A stretch of 39,862 nucleotides of DNA from Clostridia bacterium (GCA_017466825.1 JAFTTJ010000010.1:1-39862); one strand, 5' to 3'. Shown: positions 17,058-26,315, counted from the stretch's first letter. Notes: generated by a model from the letters alone, not told the origin. Translations and numbers: made by a program.

Positions 17058-17086
17058 TTGACTTTTTAGGTAAAAAAGGTTAAAAT
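17058..17086 (+). promoter_or_regulatory. rplI promoter
   Basis: TTGACT (17058-17063) and TAAAAT (17081-17086) with a 17-bp spacer, giving a leader of about 45 nt that contains a small GGCG/CGCC hairpin before the ribosome-binding site AAAGGAGC. Confidence 0.8.
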
Positions 17087-17137
17087 AAAATTGTAAAAAG
17101 AGCGGTGGCGCTACGCCGACTGCAAAAGGAGCAAAAA

Positions 17138-17581
17138 ATGAAAGTTATACTCTTACAAGACGTTAAAGGCACGGGCAAAAAGGACGAGATTATTGAAGTT
17201 AGCGACGGCTTTGCAAGAAACTGTTTGTTTAAAAAGAAACTTGCCGTTGAAGCTACTTCTACACAAATAAACGCTATAAATAACAAGAAAAAGGCCGAAT
17301 CTTTCCATAAACAAGAAGAAGTTAAGGCTTTTATGGAACTTGCTAATAAACTCCGCAACCAACAAGTCGTTTGCATGGTAAAATGCGGTGAAAACGGCAA
17401 GGTTTTCGGCAGTATCAACTCTAAGGAAATAGCAGACAAACTCGCCGAAATGGGCTACGATATCGACAAGAAGAAAATCTTACTTAAAGACCCTTTGAAA
17501 GTAGTTGGCGTCTACGACGTTGAAATTAAGTTTTTACCCGACGTAACCACTAAGATTAAAGTTAAAGTCGAGAGCGTTTAA
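17138..17581 (+). CDS. rplI: 50S ribosomal protein L9
   Basis: A 147-residue L9, which binds 23S rRNA near the L1 stalk. The N-terminal RNA-binding domain [18 protein letters not shown]...[13 protein letters not shown] is canonical, followed by the long connecting helix and the C-terminal domain ([27 protein letters not shown]). It starts at the ATG preceded by AAAGGAGC. It is monocistronic here, between its own promoter and a terminator, rather than in the common rpsF-ssb-rpsR-rplI or gdpP-rplI-dnaB arrangement. Confidence 0.97.
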   Translation: MKVILLQDVKGTGKKDEIIEVSDGFARNCLFKKKLAVEATSTQINAINNKKKAESFHKQEEVKAFMELANKLRNQQVVCMVKCGENGKVFGSINSKEIADKLAEMGYDIDKKKILLKDPLKVVGVYDVEIKFLPDVTTKIKVKVESV

Positions 17582-17650
17582 TATCAGTATTTTGACTAAA
17601 AACTGCAAATAAACGGCTTATAGCCCGACTTTTAAACTAAATTAAAAACC

Positions 17651-17689
17651 ACGCCCCGCGTTTAAACCTAAGCGCGGGGCGTTATTTTT
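17651..17689. terminator. Terminator of rplI and of the convergent phosphatase gene
   Basis: ACGCCCCGCG / CGCGGGGCGT stem with TTATTTTTATTTTG on the plus strand. On the minus strand the sequence after the stem is GGTTTTTAAT, so it could serve both directions. Confidence 0.85.
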
Positions 17690-18788
17690 ATTTTGTTTTT
17701 AAAGCAAAGGTAAGTTGTACGGGGTTGTGGTCGGAATACAAAAAGTCTTTGCTTGCAACTCGACAAGATTTAACCGCCACGTTGTCGGATACGATAAATC
17801 CGTCTACCGTCAAAACGAATTGATTTTCGTTATACGGAGCGTCGGCGTTACGGCATGAAGGCACGGGGTTTTGCTCGTCGAGCGAACTGACTAAACTCAA
17901 ATTTTTATCCTTTAAAAATTCGGTTGGGAAGGGTTGCGCCCAAGTTTGACCTTGACCGCTTTTGCCAAAAATGCTCTCGCTATTGCCGAGCAAGTCTTTG
18001 TTAAAATCGCCACCGCAAATCACGTAGTTGCCCTTATCGTATTCGGTTTGCATGTCGTCGGTTAAAATTTTAATTTGCTCGGTTGCAACTACGCCGTCGG
18101 ACGTATACGCCGAAAGATGCGCCGTAAAAAGGACCAATTCTTTGCCGTTTTCAACTTGCACTCTCATCTTTGAGTAACATCTGTCAAGGTCGAAAAATTT
18201 CATTAAACTGTCTTCAACGGGCAGGCTCTTTCTGATAGCGCTTTCGGTAAACACGTTAAATTTAGATAGCGTAAGCATTCCTGCGAGCGACGCGCCGTGG
18301 GGCTGTAAAAGCGGATAGAACAAAAACGAACTGTCGTAATTGACCGCAAAGACGCTATCGTACGATAAAAAAGCGTCTTCAATCATCTTGCGCTCGTTTA
18401 CGTGATAACTTCTGGTTGCGTCTTCATCCACTTCTTGTAACATTATAAAATCGGGATTAAGCCAGCCTATAAGTAGATTAACGCAATCTATCGTATCTAT
18501 TACAGAGTCTTTTGACTTAGCCCAAGATTCCGTTCCGCCATCCATAAAAAAGCCGAAATCAGGTAGGTATGCGCCAAAGCCGATATTGTAAGTGAGCGCC
18601 GTATAGTCAACGCCGATTTGAGCGACTTTATCGCTACCTTCTCTCACCTGCAAAGAAAAATTATCTTCTATGCGCTTGTAGTCGGTGAATAGATAAACGA
18701 CGTACGCGCCCACGATAACCACGATTGCAAGGACGAGAACGAGCAATATAATTAAAATCTTCTTTACTACGTTTTTCGCGTTAGCCAT
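17688..18788 (-). CDS. Membrane-anchored endonuclease/exonuclease/phosphatase-family protein
   Basis: A 366-residue protein with one N-terminal transmembrane helix (about 8-34, ILIILLVLVLAIVVIVGAYV) and an outside-facing EEP domain: LTYNIGFG, MLQEVDED (catalytic Glu), HLSAYTS, GGDFNKDL and the C-terminal YSDHNPVQL. This superfamily includes DNases and inositol/sphingomyelin phosphodiesterases; the anchor and extracellular location favour a phosphodiesterase acting outside the cell (inference). Its ATG overlaps the stop codon of the SGNH hydrolase gene (TAATG), suggesting co-translation. Confidence 0.85.
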   Translation of the reverse strand: MANAKNVVKKILIILLVLVLAIVVIVGAYVVYLFTDYKRIEDNFSLQVREGSDKVAQIGVDYTALTYNIGFGAYLPDFGFFMDGGTESWAKSKDSVIDTIDCVNLLIGWLNPDFIMLQEVDEDATRSYHVNERKMIEDAFLSYDSVFAVNYDSSFLFYPLLQPHGASLAGMLTLSKFNVFTESAIRKSLPVEDSLMKFFDLDRCYSKMRVQVENGKELVLFTAHLSAYTSDGVVATEQIKILTDDMQTEYDKGNYVICGGDFNKDLLGNSESIFGKSGQGQTWAQPFPTEFLKDKNLSLVSSLDEQNPVPSCRNADAPYNENQFVLTVDGFIVSDNVAVKSCRVASKDFLYSDHNPVQLTFALKTK

Positions 18789-19423
18789 TATTTTGCCACC
18801 TTAGTTTTAAAGACTTTAAGCCACTCGTTTGCAATGAGCGTAGAACCTGCAACTGTTGGGTGAACGCCGTCGGAAAGTATCTTTTCAGCGCCGTACAATT
18901 TTGCGGCTTCGTCAAAACGCGCTTGTAAAGGCACGAATTCACATCCGCAGTCTTGAGCAATTCTACGTACCGCAGACGCATAGCGCTCAACTTCTTCAAA
19001 GTGCTCTTCATTACCAACGGTTGCATTGCCGGGCAAAATAAACGGCTCTAAAAGTATAATTTTAAGGTCGGGAAGTACCTTTTTCGTATCTTCTATAAGC
19101 ATGCGATAAATTCTTTCATAACGCTCCAAATCAACGCCGTTTTGCGCTGATATTTCATGCCAAACGTCGTTAACACCGATTAAAATACTCAATACGTCGG
19201 GCTCTAAATTCCAAACGTCGCATTTTATTCTCGCATAAAGATCAACAACCCTGTTTCCGCTTATGCCACGGTTGATAATTTGATGCTTTGAAGGGTCTTC
19301 TTCACTAAACTTCGACGTCAAAACGTACGGGTAGCCGTAACCCTTATCCCACGGGTCGAAACTGTCGGGTTTGCAATCCCTACCCATGTCGGTAATACTG
19401 TCACCAAAACACAAAATCTTCAT
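18788..19423 (-). CDS. SGNH/GDSL-family hydrolase
   Basis: A 211-residue esterase-type hydrolase with no signal peptide. Blocks: FGDSIT with nucleophile Ser9, RGISGNRVVDL (oxyanion Gly), GVNDVWHE (Asn of block III) and DGVHPT (catalytic Asp and His of block V). The ATG at 19423 is chosen because AAGGAG lies 7 nt upstream and the N-terminus then matches the family; an ATG eight codons earlier lacks a ribosome-binding site. Substrate unknown; such enzymes often deacetylate carbohydrates or lipids. Confidence 0.88.
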   Translation of the reverse strand: MKILCFGDSITDMGRDCKPDSFDPWDKGYGYPYVLTSKFSEEDPSKHQIINRGISGNRVVDLYARIKCDVWNLEPDVLSILIGVNDVWHEISAQNGVDLERYERIYRMLIEDTKKVLPDLKIILLEPFILPGNATVGNEEHFEEVERYASAVRRIAQDCGCEFVPLQARFDEAAKLYGAEKILSDGVHPTVAGSTLIANEWLKVFKTKVAK

Positions 19424-19480
19424 AACTTTTCTCCTTAATAACGGCATGCAACTTTCGGCTTGCCCAAATTAACGAATATA

Positions 19481-19509
19481 ATTATACCACCTTTAAACAA
19501 ATATGTCTA
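19481..19509 (-). promoter_or_regulatory. Promoter of the SGNH hydrolase operon
   Basis: On the minus strand TAGACA (19504-19509) and TATAAT (19481-19486) with a 17-bp spacer, about 55 bp upstream of the start codon. Confidence 0.7.
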
Positions 19510-19535
19510 TATAGATTTAAAATTTTTACAAAAAT

Positions 19536-19571
19536 ACCGACTTGCGATCAAAATCTCAATCGTAAATCGGT
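19536..19571 (-). terminator. Hairpin, possible thrS terminator
   Basis: ACCGA-TTGCGAT arms pair with ATCGTAA-TCGGT. On the minus strand it is followed by ATTTTTGT, fitting a terminator for transcripts coming from thrS. The 420-bp gap between the SGNH and thrS genes holds this hairpin, a stronger one at 19663-19700 and repeat copy 4; I see no coding sequence in it. Confidence 0.55.
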
Positions 19572-19662
19572 TCTATTTTTAGACACTTACAGAATAACAA
19601 GACTCTCAAACCCAAATGCGTCAAACTTGTGTTTTGCGCAAGTTTTAGATATTATTATATTA

Positions 19663-19700
19663 AGCGGGCGAGCCTAAAATAGGCTCGCCCGCTGTTTTTT
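19663..19700 (+). terminator. Strong intrinsic terminator in the SGNH-thrS gap
   Basis: A perfect 13-bp stem GCGGGCGAGCCTA / TAGGCTCGCCCGC with TGTTTTTT on the plus strand. No plus-strand gene ends here. On the minus strand the trailing run is weak (TTAATATAATAA), so its strength in the plus direction is unexplained unless a plus-strand RNA is made from this gap. Confidence 0.75.
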
Positions 19701-19717
19701 ATAGTTATTGAAATGAA

Positions 19718-19844
19718 TTAAAGGGGGAGAAACAAGCAAGGCAAGGCTCACTTCGTGACACAAGACACGATAGACCTTTGTGGTCATCGGGGTTTGGGGC
19801 ACAAAGTAGAAACGCAGCATTGCGTAGTTTATACGCCTTTAAAT
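19718..19844 (+). repeat. Structured repeat element, copy 4 (single)
   Basis: A complete single copy whose last base touches the thrS stop codon (convergent). The basal strands TTAAAGGGGGAGAAAC and GTTTATACGCCTTTAA pair. The long arm begins GTGACACAAG and ends TTTGGGGCAC with the tip CGAT-A-GACC-TTTGT-GGTC-ATCG. The small hairpin ACGCA-GCAT-TGCGT is the best of all copies. The basal-stem closing pairs are GAAAC/GTTT, against GATAC/GTAT in copies 3, 7 and 8. Confidence 0.82.
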
Positions 19845-21781
19845 TACCAGATTTCTAAATCCTTAACCTGCCTTTTAACCATTGCTATGAAGTCTTCAAC
19901 CTTCATTTTGCCGATATCACCCTTACCGCGCTGACGGACGGCAACTTCGCCGTTTAAGGCTTCTTGTTCGCCAATAACGAGCATATAGGGCAACTTTTCA
20001 AGTTGAGCGTCACGAATTTTCTTACCGATTTTTTCGGGGCGCAAATCTTTTTCTGGGCGAATACCTGCGTCGATTAACATATCGAAAACCTTATGGCAAT
20101 ACTCTTCGCTCTTTTCAGAAATATCCATGATTCTAGCCTGAACGGGGGCTACCCAAAGGGGAAGCGCGCCTGCGTATTTTTCAAGCATTAAAGCGAGCGT
20201 TCTTTCATAACAGCCGATACTCGTTCTGTGAATAACGTACGGGTATTTCTTTTCGCCGTCGTCGTCGGTGTAAACCATGCCGAAACGCTTTGCGAGTTGG
20301 AAGTCGATTTGAATAGTAATAAGAGTGTCTTCTTTGCCGAAAACGTTTTTAATTTGAATATCGAGTTTAGGACCGTAGAAAGCCGCTTCTCCGTCGGCTT
20401 CGCTATACTCTAAGCCGATATCGTCCAAAATGTTACGCATTGCGTCTTGAACGTTTTCCCATTCTTCTTCAGAGCCGATATATTTTTCCTTGTTGTCTTT
20501 ATCCCATTTTGAGAAACGGTAACTTACCGAATCGTCAAGCCCAACGGCTTTGAGCATGTAAACGGCAAGATCCAAACAGCCCTTAAATTCTTCTTCAAGT
20601 TGAGCGGGAGTACAAGCAAGGTGACCTTCGGAAATGGTAAATTGTCTTACTCTGATAAGACCGTGCATTTCGCCTGAATCTTCATTTCTGAAAAGGGTTG
20701 AAGTTTCGCCAAAACGCATGGGAAGATCTTTATAACTTCTAGGCCTATTGAGATAAACTTGGAATTGAAAGGGGCAAGTCATAGGACGAAGGGCAAAAAC
20801 TTCTTTATCCTTGCCTTCTTCACCCATAATGAACATACCGTCCCTATAATGGTCCCAATGCCCCGAAATTTTATAGAAATCAGACTTTGCGAAAAGGGGC
20901 GTTTTGGTTAAAATATAACCCCTTCTGTACTCTTCGTCTTCAACGAAACGCTGTAAAACTTGAATAGTTTTACTACCCTTTGCAAGCATAACGGGAAGAC
21001 CTTGACCGATAGTATCAACGGTGGTGAAATATTCGAGTTCTCTACCGATTTTGTTGTGATCGCGAAGTTTTGCTTCTTCAACCGCCTTTAAATACTCTTC
21101 AAGTTGAGCCTTCTTTTCAAAAGCCGTGCCGTAAATACGGGTGAGCATTTTGTTTTTAGAGTTGCCACGCCAATATGCGCCGGTTACCGAAGTGAGTTTA
21201 AACGCCTTGATGAGCCCCGTTGACGGAAGATGTGGACCACGGCAAAGGTCGGTGAAATCGCCTTGCTTATAAAAAGAAATGGTACTATCTTCAGGAAGAT
21301 CGTTTATAAGTTGAACTTTATAAGGCTCGCTAAACTTAGTCATGAGCGCAACGGCCGACTTACGGTCGAGTTCAAACCTTTCAATGGGGAAATTGCACTT
21401 GATAATCTTATTCATTTCCTCTTCGATTTTTGCCAAATCTTCTTGAGAAATAGGGGTTTTGAAATCAACGTCGTAATAAAAACCGTTTTCAACGGTAGGA
21501 CCGATTGCCAAAGCGCAGGTAGGATAAATCGACTTTACCGCTTGCGCTAAAACGTGCGCGCAAGTGTGGCGATAAATATTGAGCGCTTCAGGGTCTTTCA
21601 TAGTTACGATTCTAACTTCGGCGTCTTCGTTTATCGCGTAGGATAAATCTACGAGTTCGCCGTTCACTTTGCCGGCAACGGCGTTTCTTCTTAAACCTTC
21701 GCTGATTGCTTGCGCAACGCCAGCAACGGTCGTACCTTGTGCTAGTTCTAATATCGAACCGTCTGCAAGTTTTACGTTCAT
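19844..21781 (-). CDS. thrS: Threonyl-tRNA synthetase
   Basis: A 645-residue ThrRS charging tRNA-Thr. The N-terminal TGS domain (1-60) is followed by the editing domain with RHTCAHVLAQ, and then the class II core: GAYWRG, PMTCPFQFQVY (zinc Cys), RFGETSTLFRNEDSGE, RVRQFTISEGH (zinc His) and HRTSIGCYERTLALMLEK. The C-terminal anticodon-binding domain starts around LPLWVAPVQ. The start is ATG with AAGGAG 8 nt upstream. Expression is very probably controlled by the T-box leader directly upstream. Confidence 0.97.
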   Translation of the reverse strand: MNVKLADGSILELAQGTTVAGVAQAISEGLRRNAVAGKVNGELVDLSYAINEDAEVRIVTMKDPEALNIYRHTCAHVLAQAVKSIYPTCALAIGPTVENGFYYDVDFKTPISQEDLAKIEEEMNKIIKCNFPIERFELDRKSAVALMTKFSEPYKVQLINDLPEDSTISFYKQGDFTDLCRGPHLPSTGLIKAFKLTSVTGAYWRGNSKNKMLTRIYGTAFEKKAQLEEYLKAVEEAKLRDHNKIGRELEYFTTVDTIGQGLPVMLAKGSKTIQVLQRFVEDEEYRRGYILTKTPLFAKSDFYKISGHWDHYRDGMFIMGEEGKDKEVFALRPMTCPFQFQVYLNRPRSYKDLPMRFGETSTLFRNEDSGEMHGLIRVRQFTISEGHLACTPAQLEEEFKGCLDLAVYMLKAVGLDDSVSYRFSKWDKDNKEKYIGSEEEWENVQDAMRNILDDIGLEYSEADGEAAFYGPKLDIQIKNVFGKEDTLITIQIDFQLAKRFGMVYTDDDGEKKYPYVIHRTSIGCYERTLALMLEKYAGALPLWVAPVQARIMDISEKSEEYCHKVFDMLIDAGIRPEKDLRPEKIGKKIRDAQLEKLPYMLVIGEQEALNGEVAVRQRGKGDIGKMKVEDFIAMVKRQVKDLEIW

Positions 21782-21823
21782 AATATTCTCCTTAGTTTAC
21801 TTAAAAGTAATAGATTTTGATAT

Positions 21824-22050
21824 AAAAAAGTCCTTAAAATGCAAAATGTTGCACTTTAAGGACGAAAAATTTCCGCGGTTCCACCTTATTTACCGATATA
21901 ACGGTCGCTCTTTGACCGAATTTAGGCTCGGCAAACCTTCGCGCAGGATAGTGGTTTCGTATAATCGCCGTAAATGCAGAACTCTCACCGCCGTCCGCTC
22001 TCTGTAACTTCGTGCGAAAAACTACTTGTCTTTCCCCAAACGTTTAATTG
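21824..22050 (-). ncRNA. T-box riboswitch leader of thrS
   Basis: On the minus strand the leader shows the Stem I conserved AGAGAGC element, a candidate specifier ACC (Thr codon; 21953-21955, within GAAACCACTATCC), and the T-box sequence AAGGTGGAACCGCGG at 21873-21887. An intrinsic terminator follows at 21830-21863: 15-bp arms GTCCTTAAAGTGCAA / TTGCATTTTAAGGAC, then six T residues. Known mechanism: uncharged tRNA pairs with the specifier and the T-box bulge, stabilising the antiterminator so that thrS is transcribed when Thr-tRNA is short. Boundaries are approximate. Confidence 0.93.
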
Positions 22051-22058
22051 TAACTATA

Positions 22059-22086
22059 ATTATATACCGTTAAAATTTTTTGTCAA
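22059..22086 (-). promoter_or_regulatory. thrS promoter
   Basis: On the minus strand TTGACA (22081-22086) and TATAAT (22059-22064) with a 16-bp spacer, near consensus, directly before the T-box leader. It overlaps the last codons of the upstream YtxC-like gene. Confidence 0.85.
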
Positions 22087-22816
22087 CCGTTTTAAGCAAA
22101 CTTCCCTTCAAAAAAGTTATTCTACCGCCGAAAAAGCCCTTTAAATATTTTTCTTCCTTTTCAGAAAGGTTGCTAAAAACCTGCACGTTACCGCTTGCGG
22201 ATAGCAAAATCTCCTTGATTATATCTTCTTTTTCGCCTAAAAGTCGAGATTTTTGCAATAGATTATAATTAACGTCTAAAACTTTGCCGTCCTTTACGAT
22301 AACTTTTTTACCACGCTTTTCGCCGACCAAATACGCCACGAAGTCAAAGAGTTGATTTTGGGTAAAAAATAGGGGTATATACGCGATAATTTCCTTCCAT
22401 TTATTTTTAAGCGGGCGAAGTTTAAAGTTGTAAACCCCGTCGATATAATAATTTTCGAGTCCGCGAAGTCGCCGCATAATATACCTTTTGTCGTCTTCGA
22501 TATCCGCGGATATTATCGACGCGTAAAGTATTTCGGTTTGGTACTCGTCTAGCCCAGAAGGACGAATTCTTCTCTTTAAAAAAGAATATTTATGCTTTAT
22601 CGCCAATACGTCGGCAACCTTGCTCTCTACTTCCGACCGCAACAAATCTTGGTACCTTTCGGGGCAAGAAAGAGAAAATCCAACTCTACCGTACCCCTTA
22701 AAAGTCTGCAACTCGCCACCCAAGTCCAAAGCGAGAGCCTTGACCGACTGGGCGACGTAATCTATTCCCCCTTCTTCCCTGTCCAAATCGCTAATTTCAA
22801 TTTTCTTCATACTCAT
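22070..22816 (-). CDS. ytxC: YtxC-like putative sporulation protein
   Basis: A 248-residue protein resembling the Bacillota YtxC family: a helical N-terminal half, then ENYYIDGVYNFKLRPLKNKW and LFDFVAYLVGEKRG and a C-terminal GGRITFLKG that fit the family pattern. Its position just upstream of thrS matches the ytxC-thrS neighbourhood of Bacillus and Clostridia, which supports the assignment. YtxC is listed as a sporulation-related protein without a defined activity. There is no clear Shine-Dalgarno site; ATG at 22816 and 22810 are both possible. Confidence 0.7.
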   Translation of the reverse strand: MSMKKIEISDLDREEGGIDYVAQSVKALALDLGGELQTFKGYGRVGFSLSCPERYQDLLRSEVESKVADVLAIKHKYSFLKRRIRPSGLDEYQTEILYASIISADIEDDKRYIMRRLRGLENYYIDGVYNFKLRPLKNKWKEIIAYIPLFFTQNQLFDFVAYLVGEKRGKKVIVKDGKVLDVNYNLLQKSRLLGEKEDIIKEILLSASGNVQVFSNLSEKEEKYLKGFFGGRITFLKGSLLKTVDKKF

Positions 22817-22927
22817 ATTGTATGCAATAACCTTATTTTAATTTAATCATTTTGCTTTTTTAAGGGCGATTTTTGACTTTTTATCGCAAGGGCCAAATTT
22901 TAGGCTTTTAGGCGAACGCCCAATTTT

Positions 22928-25594
22928 TTACCTTGCTGACATCCCTCGCCCAAAACTCGTGTTTTCAGCACTCGTTTTGCCCTTTTTACCTTTAATAATC
23001 AACCTATATGCCAATTTATAACATTCTGAGAACACGACCGTAAGCGAGCATACGCCTATTATTTTTAACCAAGTTTGTATCGAAAGTGGCCTGGTGGCAA
23101 AAAAACCGCATAGCACTTGGGTTATTACTATTTGCAGTAAAAAAGTTGCGCCGAATACGAGTAACATAGGTTTGTTGTCGGCAAACCCCGAAAATACGCT
23201 ATCTCTACCCGTTTTTCGACAGTTAAAGGCGTTAAATAGTTGGAATATTACGAATATACAAAACACCGCCGTCTTTGTCGAGCCGAGTCCCGCCCCAACA
23301 AAATCGTACAAATATTCCATAACTACGACTAGCGCCATAAACGCCCCTTGCAGTATAATTTTAAAAAGCATTTTAGGCGTAATTATGCCGTCCGTCCTTT
23401 TTACGGGCATGTCTTTCATAAACTGCCCCCTATCGGCTTCCATCGCAAGGGTTAGCGCGGGCGGGCCGTCCATAATTATATCTATCCATAAAAGTTGAAC
23501 GGAAGTAAAAGGACTTTCAAGCCCTAGAATAAGACTTGCAATTACGACGATCATCGCTGTTAGATTGACGGTGAGTTGAAACGTTATAAACCGTTGAAAA
23601 TTACGGTAGACGTTTCTGCCGAAAGATACTGCTTTAACTATAGTCGAAAAAGAATCGTCAAGTAGAACGACGTCGCTCGCTTCCTTGGTTATTTCAGACC
23701 CTGAGCCCATGCTAACGCCTAAGTCGGCGCGCCGTATTGCGGGGGCGTCGTTCACCCCGTCGCCCGTAACGGCAACCACTTCACCACGATTTTGAAGGGC
23801 GTTTACGATTTTAAGTTTAGTCGTAGGCGTACTTCTCGCAACGACTTTTACTTGCGATATAACTCTTTTTAATTCATTTTCCGTCAACGAGTCGATATGG
23901 TCGGCGGAAAAAACCTTTCCTCCACCCTTCAAAAGCCCCAATTCTTCGGCGATTGCGGTTGCAGTTGCCAAGTTATCCCCCGTCATCATCATAACTTTTA
24001 TGCCTGCGCCTTGGCAGATTTCAACCGATTGTTTAACGCCCGGCCTAACGGGGTCGGATATGACGGCGTAACCGTCGAAATCGGCTTTTCCACCACTTAG
24101 TGAAAGGGCTTGTTTTTCGCCGTAAATTTTGCTTGGCAAGGACGAAAAAGCAATAACTCTTTTGCCTTGCGACTGAAACTTTTCAATCTCTTTTAATAGC
24201 CTTACCTTTTCGCTTTTGTCTACGCTACAATCGTTTATTATAATTTCGGGCGCGCCTTTAATGAATATAAGATTTTTATTACCAAGACACTCGGTAATCA
24301 TATATTTATTGCTCGAATTAAAAGGCAAAACCCTGCCTATAAGGCGTTTATCACGATATTTTTCAAAATTTTCCCCTTTTTTAAGATAATATTTTATAAG
24401 GGCAATTTCGGTTGCAGAGCCAAACGTTTGCTCTTTTTTACCTACGATTTTTACGCTTGCGGTTGAGTTGATAAGGGCGTTTAACATAAGTCTATTTTTT
24501 CTTTGCCCACCTTGAAAAACAACCCTTTCAACGCACATTTTATTTTGGGTTAAAGTACCCGTTTTATCCGAACAAATAACGCTCACCGCGCCTGCGGTTT
24601 CGGCGGCGACCAACTTTCGTATAAGCGCGTTAGAACTAGCAAGTTTTACCACGTTTAAGGTAAGGGAAATCGCTGCGGTTGCAGGCAAGCCTTCAGGCAC
24701 GGCGGCGACTATTAAAACTATGCCTTCCAAAAATGCGTCTTGCACGCTAAAAAAGTTAATTTCACCAAAGATGGCAAGTCTTGCAAGGGATAACAAAAAA
24801 ACGAAAATTGCCGAAATACTACCGATTATAGTAACCGTTTTTCCAAGCCGAGCAAGTTTTTGGTTTAAGGGGGCGCTTTGCCCCTCATCCCCTTTGAGTT
24901 CGGTTGCAATTTTACCGAGTTCGGCGCCGTCGCCAACGGCAGTAACCAGCATCTTACCCTTTCCACCGCCCACGAAAGACCCTGAATAAAGCATATTTCT
25001 TCTCTCCGCAAGCGGTGTGTTTTTAGGATAAATTCTGTCGGCAAACTTTTCAACCCGACCGCTTTCGCCCGTGAGCGTAGACTCGTCTACCGTAAGCGAA
25101 AAACTCTCGATAACCCTGCCGTCGGCAACGATTTTATCCCCTGATTCGACGATTACTATATCACCGCAAACGACTTCTTCTTTCGGAACGACCGTCTCTA
25201 CCCCGTCTCTTATTACCTTTACGCTAATTTTATCGTACACTTTTCCCAGCGCTTCAAACGCCTTTTGCGAGCGCCCTTCCATAATAAGGGTAAGCGACGC
25301 GGACAGTATTACGGCTAACATTATTCCGACGCACTCTAAAAAATCACCCGTGCCGTTTTTGAAAAATTTGCCTAGATTTACCCCTACGGTTATTACCCAA
25401 GCAAACTCTAAAATGACGAGTGTTGGCTCTGAAAGTGCCTCTATAAGTCGTTTAATAAAGGTTTTTTGCTTTTTAGGACTCAATGCGTTCGTCCCGAATT
25501 TGCCTTTTTGAATGGGCACGCTCGCCGTCTTTAATCCGCTAAAAACGCTTGAGTTAAACTCTTTTGCAACGCTATCTACAGGTTTTGTATACAA
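22928..25594 (-). CDS. Calcium-type (P2) cation-transporting ATPase
   Basis: An 888-residue P-type ATPase of the SERCA/PMCA-like group. The actuator TGES is at 175-178; M4 carries PEGLPA (300-305), the Ca2+-binding signature; the phosphorylated Asp343 is in DKTGTLT; the hinge has TGDGVNDAPA; M5/M6 contain LLWIDIIMDGPPALTLAMEAD. About ten transmembrane helices are expected. It exports Ca2+ (or possibly Mn2+) from the cytoplasm at the expense of ATP. The only possible start before the conserved region is TTG at 25594, with a weak AAGGCGG site 10 nt upstream. Confidence 0.9.
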   Translation of the reverse strand: MYTKPVDSVAKEFNSSVFSGLKTASVPIQKGKFGTNALSPKKQKTFIKRLIEALSEPTLVILEFAWVITVGVNLGKFFKNGTGDFLECVGIMLAVILSASLTLIMEGRSQKAFEALGKVYDKISVKVIRDGVETVVPKEEVVCGDIVIVESGDKIVADGRVIESFSLTVDESTLTGESGRVEKFADRIYPKNTPLAERRNMLYSGSFVGGGKGKMLVTAVGDGAELGKIATELKGDEGQSAPLNQKLARLGKTVTIIGSISAIFVFLLSLARLAIFGEINFFSVQDAFLEGIVLIVAAVPEGLPATAAISLTLNVVKLASSNALIRKLVAAETAGAVSVICSDKTGTLTQNKMCVERVVFQGGQRKNRLMLNALINSTASVKIVGKKEQTFGSATEIALIKYYLKKGENFEKYRDKRLIGRVLPFNSSNKYMITECLGNKNLIFIKGAPEIIINDCSVDKSEKVRLLKEIEKFQSQGKRVIAFSSLPSKIYGEKQALSLSGGKADFDGYAVISDPVRPGVKQSVEICQGAGIKVMMMTGDNLATATAIAEELGLLKGGGKVFSADHIDSLTENELKRVISQVKVVARSTPTTKLKIVNALQNRGEVVAVTGDGVNDAPAIRRADLGVSMGSGSEITKEASDVVLLDDSFSTIVKAVSFGRNVYRNFQRFITFQLTVNLTAMIVVIASLILGLESPFTSVQLLWIDIIMDGPPALTLAMEADRGQFMKDMPVKRTDGIITPKMLFKIILQGAFMALVVVMEYLYDFVGAGLGSTKTAVFCIFVIFQLFNAFNCRKTGRDSVFSGFADNKPMLLVFGATFLLQIVITQVLCGFFATRPLSIQTWLKIIGVCSLTVVFSECYKLAYRLIIKGKKGKTSAENTSFGRGMSAR

Positions 25595-25679
25595 ATTAAA
25601 ACAACCGCCTTATAATAAAAATTTTCACTATTAATATACTGTCGTTTGTAAAAAATTATTATAATATATTTGATTTCGG

Positions 25680-25708
25680 TTGATATTTTACGCAAAGAGT
25701 GCTATCAT
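25680..25708 (+). promoter_or_regulatory. Promoter of the phosphoribosyltransferase gene
   Basis: TTGATA (25680-25685) and TATCAT (25703-25708), 17-bp spacer, 17 bp upstream of the start codon, followed by the ribosome-binding site AGAGGTG. Confidence 0.7.
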
Positions 25709-25725
25709 TTATTTAGAGGTGCAAT

Positions 25726-26265
25726 ATGACTGAATTTTATAAAGTAAACATTGACGGCTACGACGCCGACCTACCCATACTTACACTTCCTTCGGGAATT
25801 AAAATTTGCTTTTTTAACCTTCACGGGGCGTCTGAAATGACCGAGCATTGCGGCAAGTCGCTTGCAAAACACCTTGCCGACTGCGACGTTTTAATAACCG
25901 CCGAATCAAAAGGGCTTCAACTTTGCCACGTTACCGCAAGAGAACTTGGCCACGAGTTTTACGCCGTTGCGAGAAAGAGCAAAAAACTCTATATGCAAGA
26001 CGGAATTGAAATTTCTTACGGCAGTTCTATCACCACGGGCGAACCCCAAAAACTCTACCTTTCAAAGCACGACGTAGACCTAATAAAGGGCAAAAAAGTC
26101 GGCATCGTCGACGACGTTTTATCTACCGGCGCAAGTTTAAAAGGCTTGGAAGCGCTCGTTGAAAAGGCAGGCGGTATTATACACAAAAAAGCTTTCGTTT
26201 TAGCGGAAGGTGATTCGGCAAATCGCTCTGACGTCGTTTATCTTGCAACTATTCCGCTTTTATAA
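25726..26265 (+). CDS. Adenine/purine phosphoribosyltransferase-like protein
   Basis: A 179-residue type I phosphoribosyltransferase. The PRPP-binding loop VGIVDDVLSTGASLKG is intact, and the order ITAESKGLQLCH...GHEFYAVARKSKKLYM...SITTGEPQKLYLSKHDVDLIKGKK follows adenine phosphoribosyltransferase. It probably salvages a purine base to the nucleotide using PRPP; adenine is the best guess but xanthine or another base cannot be excluded. It is monocistronic, ending at a strong terminator. Confidence 0.8.
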   Translation: MTEFYKVNIDGYDADLPILTLPSGIKICFFNLHGASEMTEHCGKSLAKHLADCDVLITAESKGLQLCHVTARELGHEFYAVARKSKKLYMQDGIEISYGSSITTGEPQKLYLSKHDVDLIKGKKVGIVDDVLSTGASLKGLEALVEKAGGIIHKKAFVLAEGDSANRSDVVYLATIPLL

Positions 26266-26315
26266 AAACGGACGCGCGACTAATTTTATAGCAAAACTAT
26301 ATAATCGCAAAAAAA

